From Bugula neritina (Eukaryota; Bryozoa; Gymnolaemata; Cheilostomatida; Bugulidae): a stretch of 64,000 bases of DNA. Below, piece by piece: positions 10,154-21,562 of the stretch. The notes beneath the pieces were generated by a model. It was not told the DNA's origin. It saw only the letters and a program-made list of their open reading frames with translations, and made no database searches. The translations under genes and the position numbers were made by a program. Numbering within the stretch: position 1 is the first letter of the stretch; every line of letters starts with the position of its first letter. The DNA lies in contig OZ037766.1 in the NCBI GenBank assembly GCA_964035545.1, forward strand, positions 12,285,722 through 12,349,721, read 5' to 3'.

Positions 10154-13100
10154 CTTCAGAATTATGACTTCCAGTAGATGATGCTGGAGATTGACAACGG
10201 CTACTTCTTTGAGTGCGTTTAGCTTCTCTTTCAGCTTCAACATCTGCCATGGTGAAAACTTTTTGACGTGGTTCATATCGATAATCAGACTCATAAAACT
10301 CCTTTAGTCTAGTCGAATGACTAGAGCGGCTTGATGTAGTTGATCGTGTTTCATTATCACTATCCCCATTGTCTTTACTCAGTGCAAATGGGTTTGATGT
10401 TGATGGATAACTTTGGTGAAATGACATGCTCATAGAATCTTGATCTTTTTCTTTTTCGACAACTGCATTGGTATCAAATTCAGTAAAATCTGTGGCTGAC
10501 ACATTATCAGCATTAGAAGAATCATGGAGAGTAAGTGAGTCGGTACTGACCGTCATCGGATCAGATGACTTGGGCATCACTAAGGAGTCAGAAGATTCCG
10601 TCATCAAAGTTTCATCAGCAGTTTCAGATGACACTGAATCAACCATTACCTGATATGAAGACTCCGTCATTGGATCTACAGGAGACTCCTGCAGATAGGG
10701 CTTGTGAATTGCTTCACTGCTAAGTGAATCTATTGATTTTTCCATTACGGAAGGCCGCTCACCACCAATTGAATCAATAGACTTGACCATGACTTCATCT
10801 TGTGTATCACCTTGCAGTGAATTGTTGGAAGTTGAAGCAAATAAATCTTGCTCTCCAATATTACCTAATGAGTCGTTGGATTTGGTCATACATTCACCCT
10901 TGTCTTGTTTCTCATCAACAAGACTATCTGTTGATGTTTCCATTTCTTCACACACTGCCAGGTCCTGTGTAACAACTGGTTCATTCATCAGAATGCACAT
11001 TTTCTCTGGCTTCACTATTTTCTCGTCAGATAGATTTACTTTGTTGTCACTAGGTGAACAGCCATTGTTAGTTGTTGAATCTAGCTTATCAAGTTGATTT
11101 AATGGTTTATCTGCTTCTAGCTGATTGATGCTAGTGTCACGACCCTCATGAGGCTTATCACAATTAAATTCATCTAGTGTACTTGCTAAAGCTACATCCT
11201 CAAAGTTGTGAGTTAAGGCAGAATTAGCTGGAGCTGATGAAGCAACAGGGGAATTGCAACTCAAATTTTCTTGTTTAGCTTCATCTAATTGCGGTTCATA
11301 ACTACTTGACTTAGCATTTAGTTCTTCTAGGTGTTTCACAACTTTGTTTGCCTCCCGTTGAACTTCTTCTGACTCAGCATCCATTTCAAGTGATTCAAAC
11401 TCAAATAATGAACTATTAGAGTTAGCTTTTCTTGAACAATCTAAAATTTTGTAAGTATGCAACTGAGAATGATTATCATTGTCTACAATAGCAGCTTCCA
11501 AATGTTCAAACTCTAGCACTGAAGAGCTAATAGATTCTTGATCTCGGTCAATGGCTTTCCTGACTAGCCGATCACCATAAATTGAAGATCTTGGTGAATC
11601 TTTATTATGTGCAACATGACTTTCCAATTGCTCAAACTCAGCTAAAGATGAAGAGACAGATATGGCATCTGCATCGCGGATGTTTGAAAATTTTTGAATG
11701 ACTACAATTTCCGATGATGGCGTACTCACAGCTGATCTCTGGGGGCTATCAATCCGAGGAGTTGTGGGTTCTTGAACTAAAGCAGATTGCGAGTCGGTTA
11801 ATGGCAATGAGATTATTGGTAATTCAGGACCACTAATGCATGTAACATCAGACGTTATAGATGAAGTCATAGAGGCAATCTCATGAAGTCGATCCTCTGA
11901 CTCTTCAACTAATCCACCAGGGGCTATAACAGTATTATAGCTATCAACACTAGATATATCAGCATCGTCGTCAAAGCTGTTATCTTCAAAAGAGTCAATG
12001 GCAGAAGCCTGTTGAGACTGATCAACATAAGAGTTTTGAGGACTATTATTGGAACACATTTCTTCAAGGATTGTATCTACAAATCCTCGATTATCTTCTT
12101 GCTCAGAACTAATAGAACCTTCACTTTCAGATAACTCTTCAACTGCTGACAGCTGCCGATGCTGGTACAAAGAAGGTTCTTCTACATCAAGGATGGTCAC
12201 TTCATCCAACTCCGAAGAATCCTCGGTTAACAAGTTGTCATAAATACTGTTACTAGAACCAGAGTTACTACCCTCAGCAGGTGGAGACACTTCTTGACGA
12301 TAAAACTTGATGGAATCTGAAATGGCTTGAGAAACAATTTGAGAAACTAGATTGCTTTCATTCAGTTCATTTGTGCCATGACTAGAAGTAAAGTCTGTAG
12401 TAGCCTCAAAACTAACACTTCCAGGCACGTTGAAATTGTTTTCTTCAGAAGAAATATTTGTACTGAGGTCTTCATGAACTGGGTCAACACTGCTTGTTGT
12501 GCATGCTGTATCATTACTAGCTGGAGTGTTACCATCATTAGTAAACCTTACTGAAAGCTCCATTTCATCAATGGGACTTTTATCTAGCTCACTTGGATCA
12601 TATGTGAAAGGTTTTAAAGCTGTTGAACTTGCAGGTACATTGAAATCGTTTTCTTCAGAAGGAGTATTTGTACCGAGGTCTCCATGAAGTAGGTCAACAC
12701 TGCTTGTTGTGCGTGCAGTATTCTCACTGGCTGGAGCATTACCACCATCAGTAAACCTTACTGAAAGGCCTGCTTTATCAATTGGACTTATATCTAGTTC
12801 ACTTGGATCATATGTGATAGAAGGGTTTGAAGCTGTTGAACTTGCAGGTACGTTGAAATCGTTTTCTTCAGATGAAATATTCGTACCAAGGCCTTCATGA
12901 ACTGGGTCAATACTGCTTGTTGTGTGTGCAGAATTTTCACTGGCTGGAGCATTACCATCATCAGTAAACCTTACTGAAAGGCTTGCTTTATCAATGGGAC
13001 TTTTATCTAGTTCACTTGGATCATATGTGAAAGAAGGTTTTGGAGCTGTTGAAATATGACCTAGACCAAAATCAATTATGCTAGACAGTGGATCAACTGT

Positions 13101-14941
13101 TGATGGCAGGTGCACTGTTTCTACCCTACTAACTTCACTACTGGCATCGCCAATATTCTGAGAAAAGCTGTCAGAAAATACTTCATCTGAAACACTAGTT
13201 GAAGCAGTAGGCACAGAACTATCGCTAGAATCATGTGTGCTCTTACTGCTTGGCAATATGTCAGTCAACTCTCCAGTTTCCAAGACATAGCACGCGCCTA
13301 TCACACTAGTTTCTGCTGAAGAACATGGAGTTTCATTCAACTCATCCGTAACCGTTTTTGAACTTACGAAGGATGTTTCCAAAACATCACCAGCATCATC
13401 ACTTTCTACATCTGAAAAACTTAGCCTGCGTTCTCCTTCGGAAGAGATACCGGAAAAGCCCCCAAAAGACAATCGACCATGTGCTGAATTAAAACTAGGG
13501 CACAAAGTGGCATCACTAGGTGGTAACCCTGCAGCTTGTTTTACATCTGATGAAATATCCTTTTCAGAATTACACAGCGTATCACAGCCACCACCACAAT
13601 CTTTAGCATCTTCACCAGAACTTCCAAAATCATACGAGGTGCCACTATCTGTCATTATTTGTGGAGATGGAAAAATATCCTGTTTTTCAGTTATACTAGA
13701 ATCTTCTCCGGATGAAAGCTCTTGATCTGATAACATGACTTTGTCAGATGCAGTTTCTGCATCTAAATTAGCAGCACCTAATGACTCCTTTTCTCCACAA
13801 GTCAGCAAAGGATCAGCTGAAGGTGCTGAAATTTCGGCCTGCTTAGCAACAATGCCATCTGTAGAACTACTTCTTGATTGGGAAATGCTTTCTCCAACTT
13901 TAAACACTTCGTTTGAATTAGAATGTTGCTCCTCGTTTGATGCAAGTTCAAAATCTTCGTTTGCGGCTTGAGAGTGTATACTCATCAATGCATCATTAAC
14001 TAGACTTCTAGCTAGTTCATAGATGCTGTTGTCGGCGCTGGTAGGAGATTCAACAGGTAATCTATCTTCTTTAGAAGATATAGCTGCAGAAGAATTATCA
14101 TCAGGTAATAATATATCTCCATCAGCTTCAGAATTGCTTTCTATAGAACTTGAACACTCTAAGTGATGAGCCTTTTCATTTTTGTGTGAGATATCTTCAG
14201 ATGAGGACATCCCATCTGCTACCATACTACGACTAAAATCTTCTGAACCTGGCAAGTCACCCAAATCTTCTAACGGCTTTAGTTTTTCTGCATCGTGAGT
14301 ACTGTCCTCAGTACAATCATCAGTTTGCATGTCCTCATTTTCTTTGTCCGGCAAGAAAGTATTATCCTTAGCTAGACTGGACTCACCACTAACTTGATCA
14401 TCAGATAAAAATGAATCAATTTTTTCAGCAGCACGCAAATTTTCATAAAGTTGATCTAGTGAACTGTTTTTGTCATCAGAAAGAGTAGGTGTGAGTGATT
14501 TATCATCTTGGCTTAAATCCAAAAGCTCACTATGCTTTCCAAGTGATGGATTATCGACATCACCCTCTAATTTACCAGATTGTTCATTTTCTAACGAGCC
14601 TTGCACTTTATCCATTAGTTTTCCAATATAATTGTCAGCTTGATCATCAATAATGTTGAAATCTGGAATTTCTGAATCTTTGTCAACATCCTCAATTGAA
14701 TATATTGTTGATGGCCTAGATAAGTCATCGTATGAGCGATAGGTCTGTGCTGAGTCGGAGCTATTGCTAGTAGTTTTAGGTAATTTTCCAATACAAGCTC
14801 CTTGGACATCACAAACTGTTTTAGGAACTATTAAATCATGGTCAATGACGTCATGTTCGTTCGGACTAGCAGACAAAGTGTGATCACCAGAGGAGCTCAG
14901 CAATGTGCCACCACCAACCTCACAAGCATCAACACCAATAC
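10154..14941 (-). CDS. ank: Ankyrin giant tail exon 2 (4,788 bp, 1,596 residues)
   Basis: Acceptor CACCTATGCAG, donor GAAG|GTACTT, phase 1 to 1, no internal stop. The product is Ser/Asp/Glu-rich and predicted disordered. Three structures stand out. First, a block of about 71 residues is present three times (about 12430-13070), each with TYDPSELDKSPIDK and LSVRFTDDGN. Second, three spaced copies of S-S-x-x-EFE-x-LE (VSSSLAEFEQLE, SSSVLEFEHLE, NSSLFEFESLE at 11380-11660) form a candidate short linear motif. Third, a run of S-x-DS elements such as KSIDSIG and STDSLTL lies at 10555-10930. Near the end is a charged stretch, YRYEPRQKVFTMADVEAERE, the only part that looks able to form a helix. I do not recognise an enzymatic domain. 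Large Ser-rich exons of this type are typical of giant ankyrins. Confidence 0.85.
11380..11660 (-). repeat. Three EFExLE motifs in the 4.8-kb exon
   Basis: VSSSLAEFEQLE (about 11620-11660), SSSVLEFEHLE (about 11490-11532) and NSSLFEFESLE (about 11380-11420) are spaced by about 40 residues. The core S-S-x-x-EFE-x-LE is kept while the spacers vary, which is the sign of selected docking motifs rather than recent tandem duplication. Confidence 0.75.
12430..13070 (-). repeat. Triplicated block of about 210-215 bp
   Basis: Three tandem copies encode YDPSELDxSPIDxxxLSVRFT, a Thr/Ser-rich spacer and SSEENDFNVPASST. The copies differ by scattered substitutions and one indel, so the triplication is not very recent. 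Confidence 0.85.
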
Positions 14942-15476
14942 CTGCATAGGTGAAAATATCCATCAATTTCCAGATAAAGAAACTAGTGAAACACAAATTG
15001 CAAAAAAATAAGATGGCTTCAGCATCAACCGCTAAAACTTATTTTACCCCAAATTATTGCAAAAAACTAAAGATTCTATCAACCACATGAGAATAAACTT
15101 GAGAATTACACCTTTTTAGACAGGTTTTCACCAATTTAAAACTCGCTTAATTTTTTCAATTGCTGATAACACAGAGTTCACAGTTATCAAGTTTTGTCAG
15201 TATTGCAAAGGTCAAAATTTAATTAAATTATTTAATTTGGGAATATATACACTATACAAAAATGGTCTGTAGATTTCCAGATTAAAACTTTACCAAGACC
15301 TAAACGAGGCAATTGTAATTTTTAAGAACAGAAATCAAACAACATAACCTTGATAATAATTTATAAAAACAAAAATGAATTATATTATACAATATTTAAT
15401 TCACATTAGCTTGATTGCATTACTTGATCTACCACATTGACTATCAACTGTCACAGGATCACAACAAAAAAATTAC
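14942..15476 (-). other. ank: Ankyrin intron
   Basis: 535 bp, AT-rich. No exon or repeat recognised. Confidence 0.5.
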
Positions 15477-15509
15477 CTCTCTGGTTGCTATCAATCGAAT
15501 CACTACTGT
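15477..15509 (-). CDS. ank: Ankyrin tail microexon, 33 bp
   Basis: Acceptor TTTTTAG, donor GAGAG|GTAATT, phase 1 to 1, reading DSSDSIDSNQRG across the junction. The length is a multiple of three, so inclusion or skipping keeps the frame. The Ser/Asp composition matches its neighbours. Confidence 0.65.
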
Positions 15510-15805
15510 CTAAAAAGTAAAAATTATTGCCAAGGCCATAAATATTAGTATTAGAAAAAAGTTGAAAAGAAACCAAAAGATGAGGACATATACAGACTCC
15601 ATACCACCCAGTAGATGAGGATTGAAAGAGACACAAATGCTTTTAAATATTTTTCAACAGAAGTCACTCATTCAACATAACCTCGGTAGCTAGCCATGTG
15701 AAAATCACTCAATAGGCAAAACTGAGCTGTAACAATAATAATTAAACAGCTTCATAATATTTGCTGTAAAACCTTTATAGCAAGATTAACTAAATATTGA
15801 CTTAC

Positions 15806-15954
15806 CAGACATCTCTGAATTGAGATTGTCGGGAGATGAGTGGTGCCTAACTTTATCTAAGGTTTGTAGTGACAGCTTGGAGAGATCTTGGTCCGACTGA
15901 GAGCGTTCCAACAGCGGACTGGCAGGATGTGATTTGACAGAGCAATCATCATCT
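15806..15954 (-). CDS. ank: Ankyrin tail exon, 149 bp
   Basis: Acceptor TTGTAG, donor CTG|GTAAGT, phase 2 to 1. It reads DDDCSVKSHPASPLLERSQS then DQDLSKLSLQTLDKVRHHSS. SHPASPLLERSQSD resembles proline-directed or basophilic phosphorylation and 14-3-3-type sites (R-S-Q-S). No folded domain. Confidence 0.7.
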
Positions 15955-16483
15955 CTACAACACCAAAAGAAATCACAGAATGAGTTCTGTTTATATAAAA
16001 TCATAAATATTGACTTTATGTGAAATGAATGAAATCATAAAAACTGACAGATATCTTAATATGAGATACCAGCGTTTATTTATGAAATATAAGGACAAAT
16101 GTAAACTGTCCACCACTGTTATTAAACCATTACAGTTGGAGTATTTGACTACAGGAAATGAGTTTCAAGCATTAAGATCCGTACTGTATTAGTATATGCA
16201 AACACATTTCTTGCTCCAAAAATTTACAATATAATACCAACAAGCTAACCATAATTAATTCCCTGTAAGCACTGCATTACAAAATCATTAGCACTAATGT
16301 CATTAGTGCTGGATATACTTAATGGTGGAACTACAAATAGGAAATTGGACTCATTTTAAATATATTTTCGAGCAAATGTGTTTGGTTCTCTATTTTAAAA
16401 AAGAACTTTGATAACTTGTAAAACACAGTTGGCTGCAATTACATATGACATATGCCTGGTGTAAGCAAATTTGAAAAAAGAAC
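15955..16483 (-). other. ank: Ankyrin intron
   Basis: 529 bp (562 bp if the alternative donor of the preceding exon is used). No feature recognised. Confidence 0.5.
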
Positions 16484-16634
16484 CTTGATGAAATTAGATC
16501 AAGTCCCGATTCATACGTGACATCTATGGGCGGCTCAGAGTGTTGTGACTGTATTGTGCTGGGCATTTCTTCAATAGTACCAAGGCCTCGCTGCTTGCAC
16601 GCATACCTGTCACCCTCGTCACTGCTGCTGTAAT
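16484..16634 (-). CDS. ank: Ankyrin tail exon, 151 bp (donor ambiguous)
   Basis: Acceptor TTATACACAG, entered in phase 1 as DYSSSDEGDRYACKQRGLGT then IEEMPSTIQSQHSEPPIDV. Two donors both leave in phase 2: CAAG|GTTCTT at 16484 and CAC|GTATGA at 16517. Either joins cleanly to the 149-bp exon. SSSDEGD is a casein-kinase-2 type acidic serine cluster. Confidence 0.6.
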
Positions 16635-17023
16635 CTGTGTATAAAACAATACCCTTTTTCTTACAACTGACTCAAGATAATGTAGATTAATAGCTTAAAA
16701 TAAAAAACATAATGGACATACATATAACAACATCTATTGCAAAACATCTATTGCAAGATTAGTGTATTAAATATAACAGTAGGGAAGCAGAATACGGTTA
16801 AGGTTTGGAGGAGTAACTCAATGCAGTCATTAGAAAGGGAAACTCTGTGCAAATAATTGATCATGCTGGACAAAATTTTCCAAGCTGCTGTAATAATATG
16901 ATAAAACACAAGTTGAATGGGGGAAACAGATGGCTTATTTAGGTAACTGCTTAAACTATTATTACAAAAGCTTGGAATATGAGAGAGCCAAGGAAGAAGG
17001 AGTATGTTAGTTAAATGAAGTAC
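16635..17023 (-). other. ank: Ankyrin intron
   Basis: 389 bp. No feature recognised. Confidence 0.5.
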
Positions 17024-18046
17024 CTTTAGATACCACAGAGACATCAGCAAGAATTAAGGACTGCTCAACATCCAAACCTTCCACAAACAAGGCACTTTTA
17101 TTCTCAGACATTTGAAAATCAGAGACTTCAGTTACAAAATCATGTGCTACAACTGCTGCAGAAATGTCAGCATCAACCACTTTGGTAACGTCTGCAATAG
17201 TTTCAGATTCAAAAGCATTATCAATTAGAGATGTGACACTATTATCGGATGAAGAGCCTTCTGGCTCATCAGAATGTAAGCTTTGAGCTTCAGAAGAGAC
17301 ATGCACGTCAAGAGATGAGGCGCAGCTGAGTGCTTTGCCTGCAACGGCTCTGAGTGTACTGGGACATTCGACCACGCCTTTTCCTGCTCCAGCAATTGCA
17401 GCCGGTTCTAGCTCAGCTTCAGAGTTTATGGTTTCAGGTTCAGAAGTTGGCAACTCGGTTGGTGAGCGTACATCTAGCGACGCATCTGTCAACACGCTGG
17501 ACACTATGCTTGACGACTCCTTTTCTTCTTCATTGGAATTTTCTTTTGGTCGGCCTTTGGACAGTTCATCTACTGCGCAGTGAATAAATTTGGAAGAATT
17601 GGCCTCATCACGTAAAGCTGCTGCAAAATTATCTGGTTCTAAAAAACCCTCGTAACTTTCTGAGAGTCGCTCATTTGTATATAGAACATCAGTAGTTGCT
17701 TCATCTTTAGGAAATCTCACATGCTTTTCGGAAGATTTCATTTCAGAAACGCATTTTTCATCAAATGATATTGACAGAGCGTCTTCTTCAAGAGCCGTTT
17801 CACAATCTTGGATCTCCTCAAAGCCCTGGATGTATTCTTCGGTACCACTCTCAATGGTGTCTTCAAGCTCGTGCTTTTCTGCCTCAGAAAGTTGACTGAT
17901 GGCACTTATTTCGCTATGAACCGACAGCGACATGGGCTGACTGCTGACATTTGACGCTGACATGGGTGTGCTGTCACTGAGAGTAGAAGTAGTGAGCACT
18001 TCAGCCTCTTCCAGAGTCATTGTCCCATGATTAGTGACAATTGTTT
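17024..18046 (-). CDS. ank: Ankyrin tail exon, 1,023 bp (341 residues)
   Basis: Acceptor TTTCTATAG, donor AAAG|GTACTT, phase 1 to 1, reading ETIVTNHGTMTLEEAEVLTT onward. The product is acidic and Ser/Thr/Ala/Val-rich, with no internal tandem repeat. The early part (ISQLSEAEKHELEDTIESG) may be helical, and VRFPKDEATTDVLY is a notable less-acidic patch. Unlike the 28-kb exon its codon and residue use is ordinary, so it is probably an older unique segment. No domain recognised. Confidence 0.85.
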
Positions 18047-18560
18047 CTATAGAAAAGGAAGTACATCAAGTAAAATACATAACACATGTTGCAGATCACG
18101 GAAATAACTATCTATAGAGCTCAATGTAGCTTTAAGTTCTACATATGCTATGTACGGAGAAAAACAATTATTTGTGACAAACAGTATAGTTCAAAATAGC
18201 CATTGCACATATACACATTGTTCATGCTTTAAACTTTAAAGCATATGCAAGATTGAAAAAATAAATTATCAACTATCACATGGCAGAAAGAATAGTTCAT
18301 CTAATATAACTAATCTGAAATACTACTGAGCATTGGGCCATACAACATGCACTGCGGGCTGCAGCAAGTAACCAGCATCAAGCAAGTTTATGAAACAAGT
18401 TTGCTCCTCACAACAACTTAGTTGGGTAAAACAATGATATGAATATAAAACTATAATTTGATCAACTCTCTTTTAGAAAATCTACACAACTGCAAATGAG
18501 CAACAACTAAAATAAAGCAGTGTTACAATAGGTATACACGTATAAAGACATTAATTATAC
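18047..18560 (-). other. ank: Ankyrin intron
   Basis: 514 bp between the microexon and the 1.0-kb exon. Nothing recognised. Confidence 0.5.
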
Positions 18561-18578
18561 CTGTGAAATATGGATCCG
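18561..18578 (-). CDS. ank: Ankyrin tail microexon, 18 (or 21) bp with NAGNAG acceptor
   Basis: TATTTACAGCAG precedes CGGATCCATATTTCACAG, then donor GTATAA. Entered in phase 1 it gives A-DPYFT-G, or A-A-DPYFT-G if the first AG is used (exon to 18581). Phase 1 to 1 is kept either way. It is short, so I cannot exclude a chance match, but both splice sites and the phase agree. Confidence 0.45.
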
Positions 18579-18581
18579 CTG

Positions 18582-19999
18582 CTGTAAATATAAGAGGTGG
18601 AGATTTAGTTGTAGACATCCCATTCCATATGATAATCAACAGAAGATGCTACTTGCATCATATTACGACAGCAAACCATGGACAGTCAACAAACTTAGTG
18701 TGACTTTGTACAAAATATATTTCAGAATTACAATAAAACTCGGCGCTTCTCCAGAAGTTGTCTTATCACCCCATGATGATGGGCACACGTGCATACATAA
18801 ATAGCAGAAGTTATGTATTAAAATACCACTTTTCAAAGAAAGCTGCTGAATATGATAAAACCTGTTTTAGAGGAAGTTGTTGACATATATATGAGTATTT
18901 GCTAGTAGTCGTCTTATGTGCAACACTGATTTTACAGGCAACTGATACTCATGTGCAGATGGAATAACCAACAACCGCTGGAACAATATGACAACTGCCT
19001 AATTCTACTATCTCAACGACCCAAATGCAAATTATTAGATGTGAAGATGCCTGGAGTTATACTCTCACAAGTTTTGAGATTGCCACAACATATGAAAGCA
19101 TACAAGTTGAAAGCAGCTGTTACAATATTATAGAAATAAAATGCAGAAACACACTGCAACCAAAATATTAATTCACAACACTGAATAAAGTCTACACAAT
19201 TCATGCTCTAACAAGTTCTATTAGCTGTCAAAATGTAACCCAACAAGTTGTCACACGGTTTAAGTAAGTAGATATATATTTAATCATAGTCTGATAAAAT
19301 ACAAGTGTAAATTAAGTAGCAGGCACAACAAAGAGATGTTGTGCAAAAGATTTACAATTGAATAACAATATTACAAAAGTCAATAGCAGCATACTCCAAA
19401 CATATTGCTTAGCTCACTTAAGCCCAGAATAATAAAATAAATTATAGCAGTTGGCAGAATAGAATGATGCTCATACAACATGCACCTGTACATAGCTACA
19501 CAACAGCACAATGTACATTTGTATATTAATTTAGCAATGCATGAAAAATACAAAAACATTAGAAGATAAGTAGAGCGGCATAAATATAAACAGAAAAAAT
19601 TCTAAATACTCTAAGCCTTCTTTTCCAGAATGCAAGAACATAAAAAGCTAAGCATAATCTGGTAAGTTGAAATATCTTTAAGTAGTCTAAAGGAGAGGGG
19701 TTGGGACTACAGTATAATATAGACATAGAACTAGTAACAAACGAGGGGAGAGCGGGAGAGGTAGGTGTGTGTGCCAAGGCTACCAGATAGACCAATAACC
19801 CAAAACACCACAAAATCAATTCAGTGTCACATTTGCAAATCATGTGATTGCACAGAAGTTGTCTGCTCAGCGGAATAGTGAATAAATTACACATCAATGG
19901 AGTATGTCGACTAGATAAAAGCCTTCATTCGGCTTAGAAAAGTTTGTAGAGTTTAAATACTTGTGACGGGCAGACATAGCGGTAGGGTAACTCACTGAC
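18582..19999 (-). other. ank: Ankyrin intron, 1.4 kb
   Basis: AT-rich sequence with no coding exon that I could support by splice sites plus phase. A short purine-rich patch (GGGGAGAGCGGGAGAGG) lies at about 19744-19760. Confidence 0.5.
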
Positions 20000-20089
20000 C
20001 TGGCTCATCTGACAGATAACTACCAGCATCAAGATAATGATCAACTTCTCCAGCTAATGGTGCTGCAGTAACATGTTCGCAAGAATCAA
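20000..20089 (-). CDS. ank: Ankyrin tail exon, 90 bp
   Basis: Acceptor TTGTTGTAG, donor CCAG|GTCAGT, phase 1 to 1, reading VDSCEHVTAAPLAGEVDHYL then DAGSYLSDEP. In-frame cassette, no domain. Confidence 0.7.
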
Positions 20090-20434
20090 CTACAACAATT
20101 ACGAATCTGGATATAGTCTTCTGCACCACTTTAGAATTTTTTTGCAAGGATTATGATTAGCAAAACTTAGAAGACCTTAAGCAACAATTGAAGAGTAGGT
20201 CAACACACAAAATTGAATTGAAAATTGTATTGCTTATGGAACATGAGAAGCTATGTACCTTACAGAACCCAACATGTGAATTTATAACATGGCAAAACTG
20301 ATTTAGGCCAACGAGGTGAATGCCAGCTCTCATTAGATAAGTCTGTCCAAAGGGTTAAACGTTAAATAGGTTAAAGGTTAATATATCACACTGAGTCTGT
20401 CAGCTTCAACGTTATGCAAGTTACCATACTGTAC
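20090..20434 (-). other. ank: Ankyrin intron
   Basis: 345 bp. Nothing recognised. Confidence 0.5.
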
Positions 20435-20491
20435 CTGAAGTTGATTTGCTTTGAGCCTCATTAGCATCACCAAGCAGTGAACTTTCGAAAT
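20435..20491 (-). CDS. ank: Ankyrin tail exon, 57 bp
   Basis: Acceptor TATTCCCATAG, donor TCAG|GTACAG, phase 1 to 1, reading DFESSLLGDANEAQSKSTS. In-frame cassette. Confidence 0.7.
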
Positions 20492-20608
20492 CTATGGGAA
20501 TAAAAGATGCAATTTATTTATAAAACGGAACAAATATGCTTGGATTTTAGCAATGAAAACTCACATAACTAAATGTAAATGTAAAGTTTGTAACATAATT
20601 ACACCAAC

Positions 20609-20668
20609 CTTGAACTAAATTGTCCGACTGAGTGGAAGATTGATCATCATCACTAACTTTCCATTTGT
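20609..20668 (-). CDS. ank: Ankyrin tail exon, 60 bp
   Basis: Acceptor AATTTTTTAG, donor CAAG|GTTGGT, phase 1 to 1, reading DKWKVSDDDQSSTQSDNLVQ. This is the first exon after the proximal terminal exon. Its phase-1 entry fits the phase-1 exit of the 28-kb exon, which is the main argument that the exons down to 8981 belong to the same gene. Confidence 0.7.
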
Positions 20669-20941
20669 CTAAAAAATTAGTTCACCATACAAGTTATTTC
20701 AAAAATAGTATGCAAGCAAAATAACTAACAGAAGAAGATGTGACAAGACAATGGGAAAGTTGAGTTGAAGATGTAGGAAAGAAAAGAATGGAGCGTAGAT
20801 TTATAGCAATCGGCAAGAGAATTCTTGCACCAGTATATTTTAACAGATATTGTGCTAGAAATTTCTGTGGGTATATAGGCGGCATGTTTTAAGAAACTGC
20901 AACAAAATTGTTAATATAACAGAACATAGGAAATATTCAGT

Positions 20942-20960
20942 TTTATTGTCGCTATTTATT
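20942..20960 (-). terminator. Candidate poly(A) signals for the proximal 3' end
   Basis: Two AATAAA hexamers on the minus strand (20942-20947 and 20955-20960) lie about 600 bases after the stop at 21563. The interval 20961-21562 has no other exon and would be the 3' UTR of isoforms ending there. Confidence 0.45.
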
Positions 20961-21562
20961 ATATATATATAAAAATATTGTACAACATTGAGTTGACTGA
21001 AATTGACCATCATGCAGTCAATTGAATCTACATGCGTTGTTGGTGCAAATTGATGGCAAATGGCATAAACAACAGGGTGAGTAAAGTTTTAATTTGATTA
21101 TTGGATTAATAGGACCATAAAAATCTTTACAGAAAACAAGGCGGATCAAGCATATATAAAAATATCTTTGTAGGATACAACAGCTAAAGGGAACTCATGA
21201 AGAAAAAATATAAATATAACATATGAGCAACAAAGTATACATACTACTTTTGTCTTTGTTATCAAATACTACAAATCACAATAAAATTATTATATATCAT
21301 AGAAAGTAGAACTTACTAACAAAGAGAATGAATATTGCAAAAGTTGTACAATTGTAGATTTGCAAAATAAGAAGAAAGTAACAGTAGTAAGTCTGTGGTA
21401 CCAGTTTAGTAGATAGCATGTGGGTAAATTAGAGAAGCATGAGGCTTAGTGTTGCGGATATTTTCGGATGTAAATTTAGCATTAAGTGCCACAAACTGTT
21501 TTAGTCAAGGGTAGAGCATTTAAGTGGCTTGTTATTTTGGTCAATGCAAAGAGGCGGGGATT

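Noticed and set aside
18951-19204. Short frames on both strands at 18.9-19.2 kb
   Set aside because: Intronic, no splice sites in a usable phase, ordinary AT-rich sequence.
8615-20668. A separate gene downstream of the 21563 stop
   Set aside because: Its first exons enter in phase 1 with no start codon or promoter visible, and they match the phase and style of the ankyrin tail exons. A separate gene is not formally excluded.
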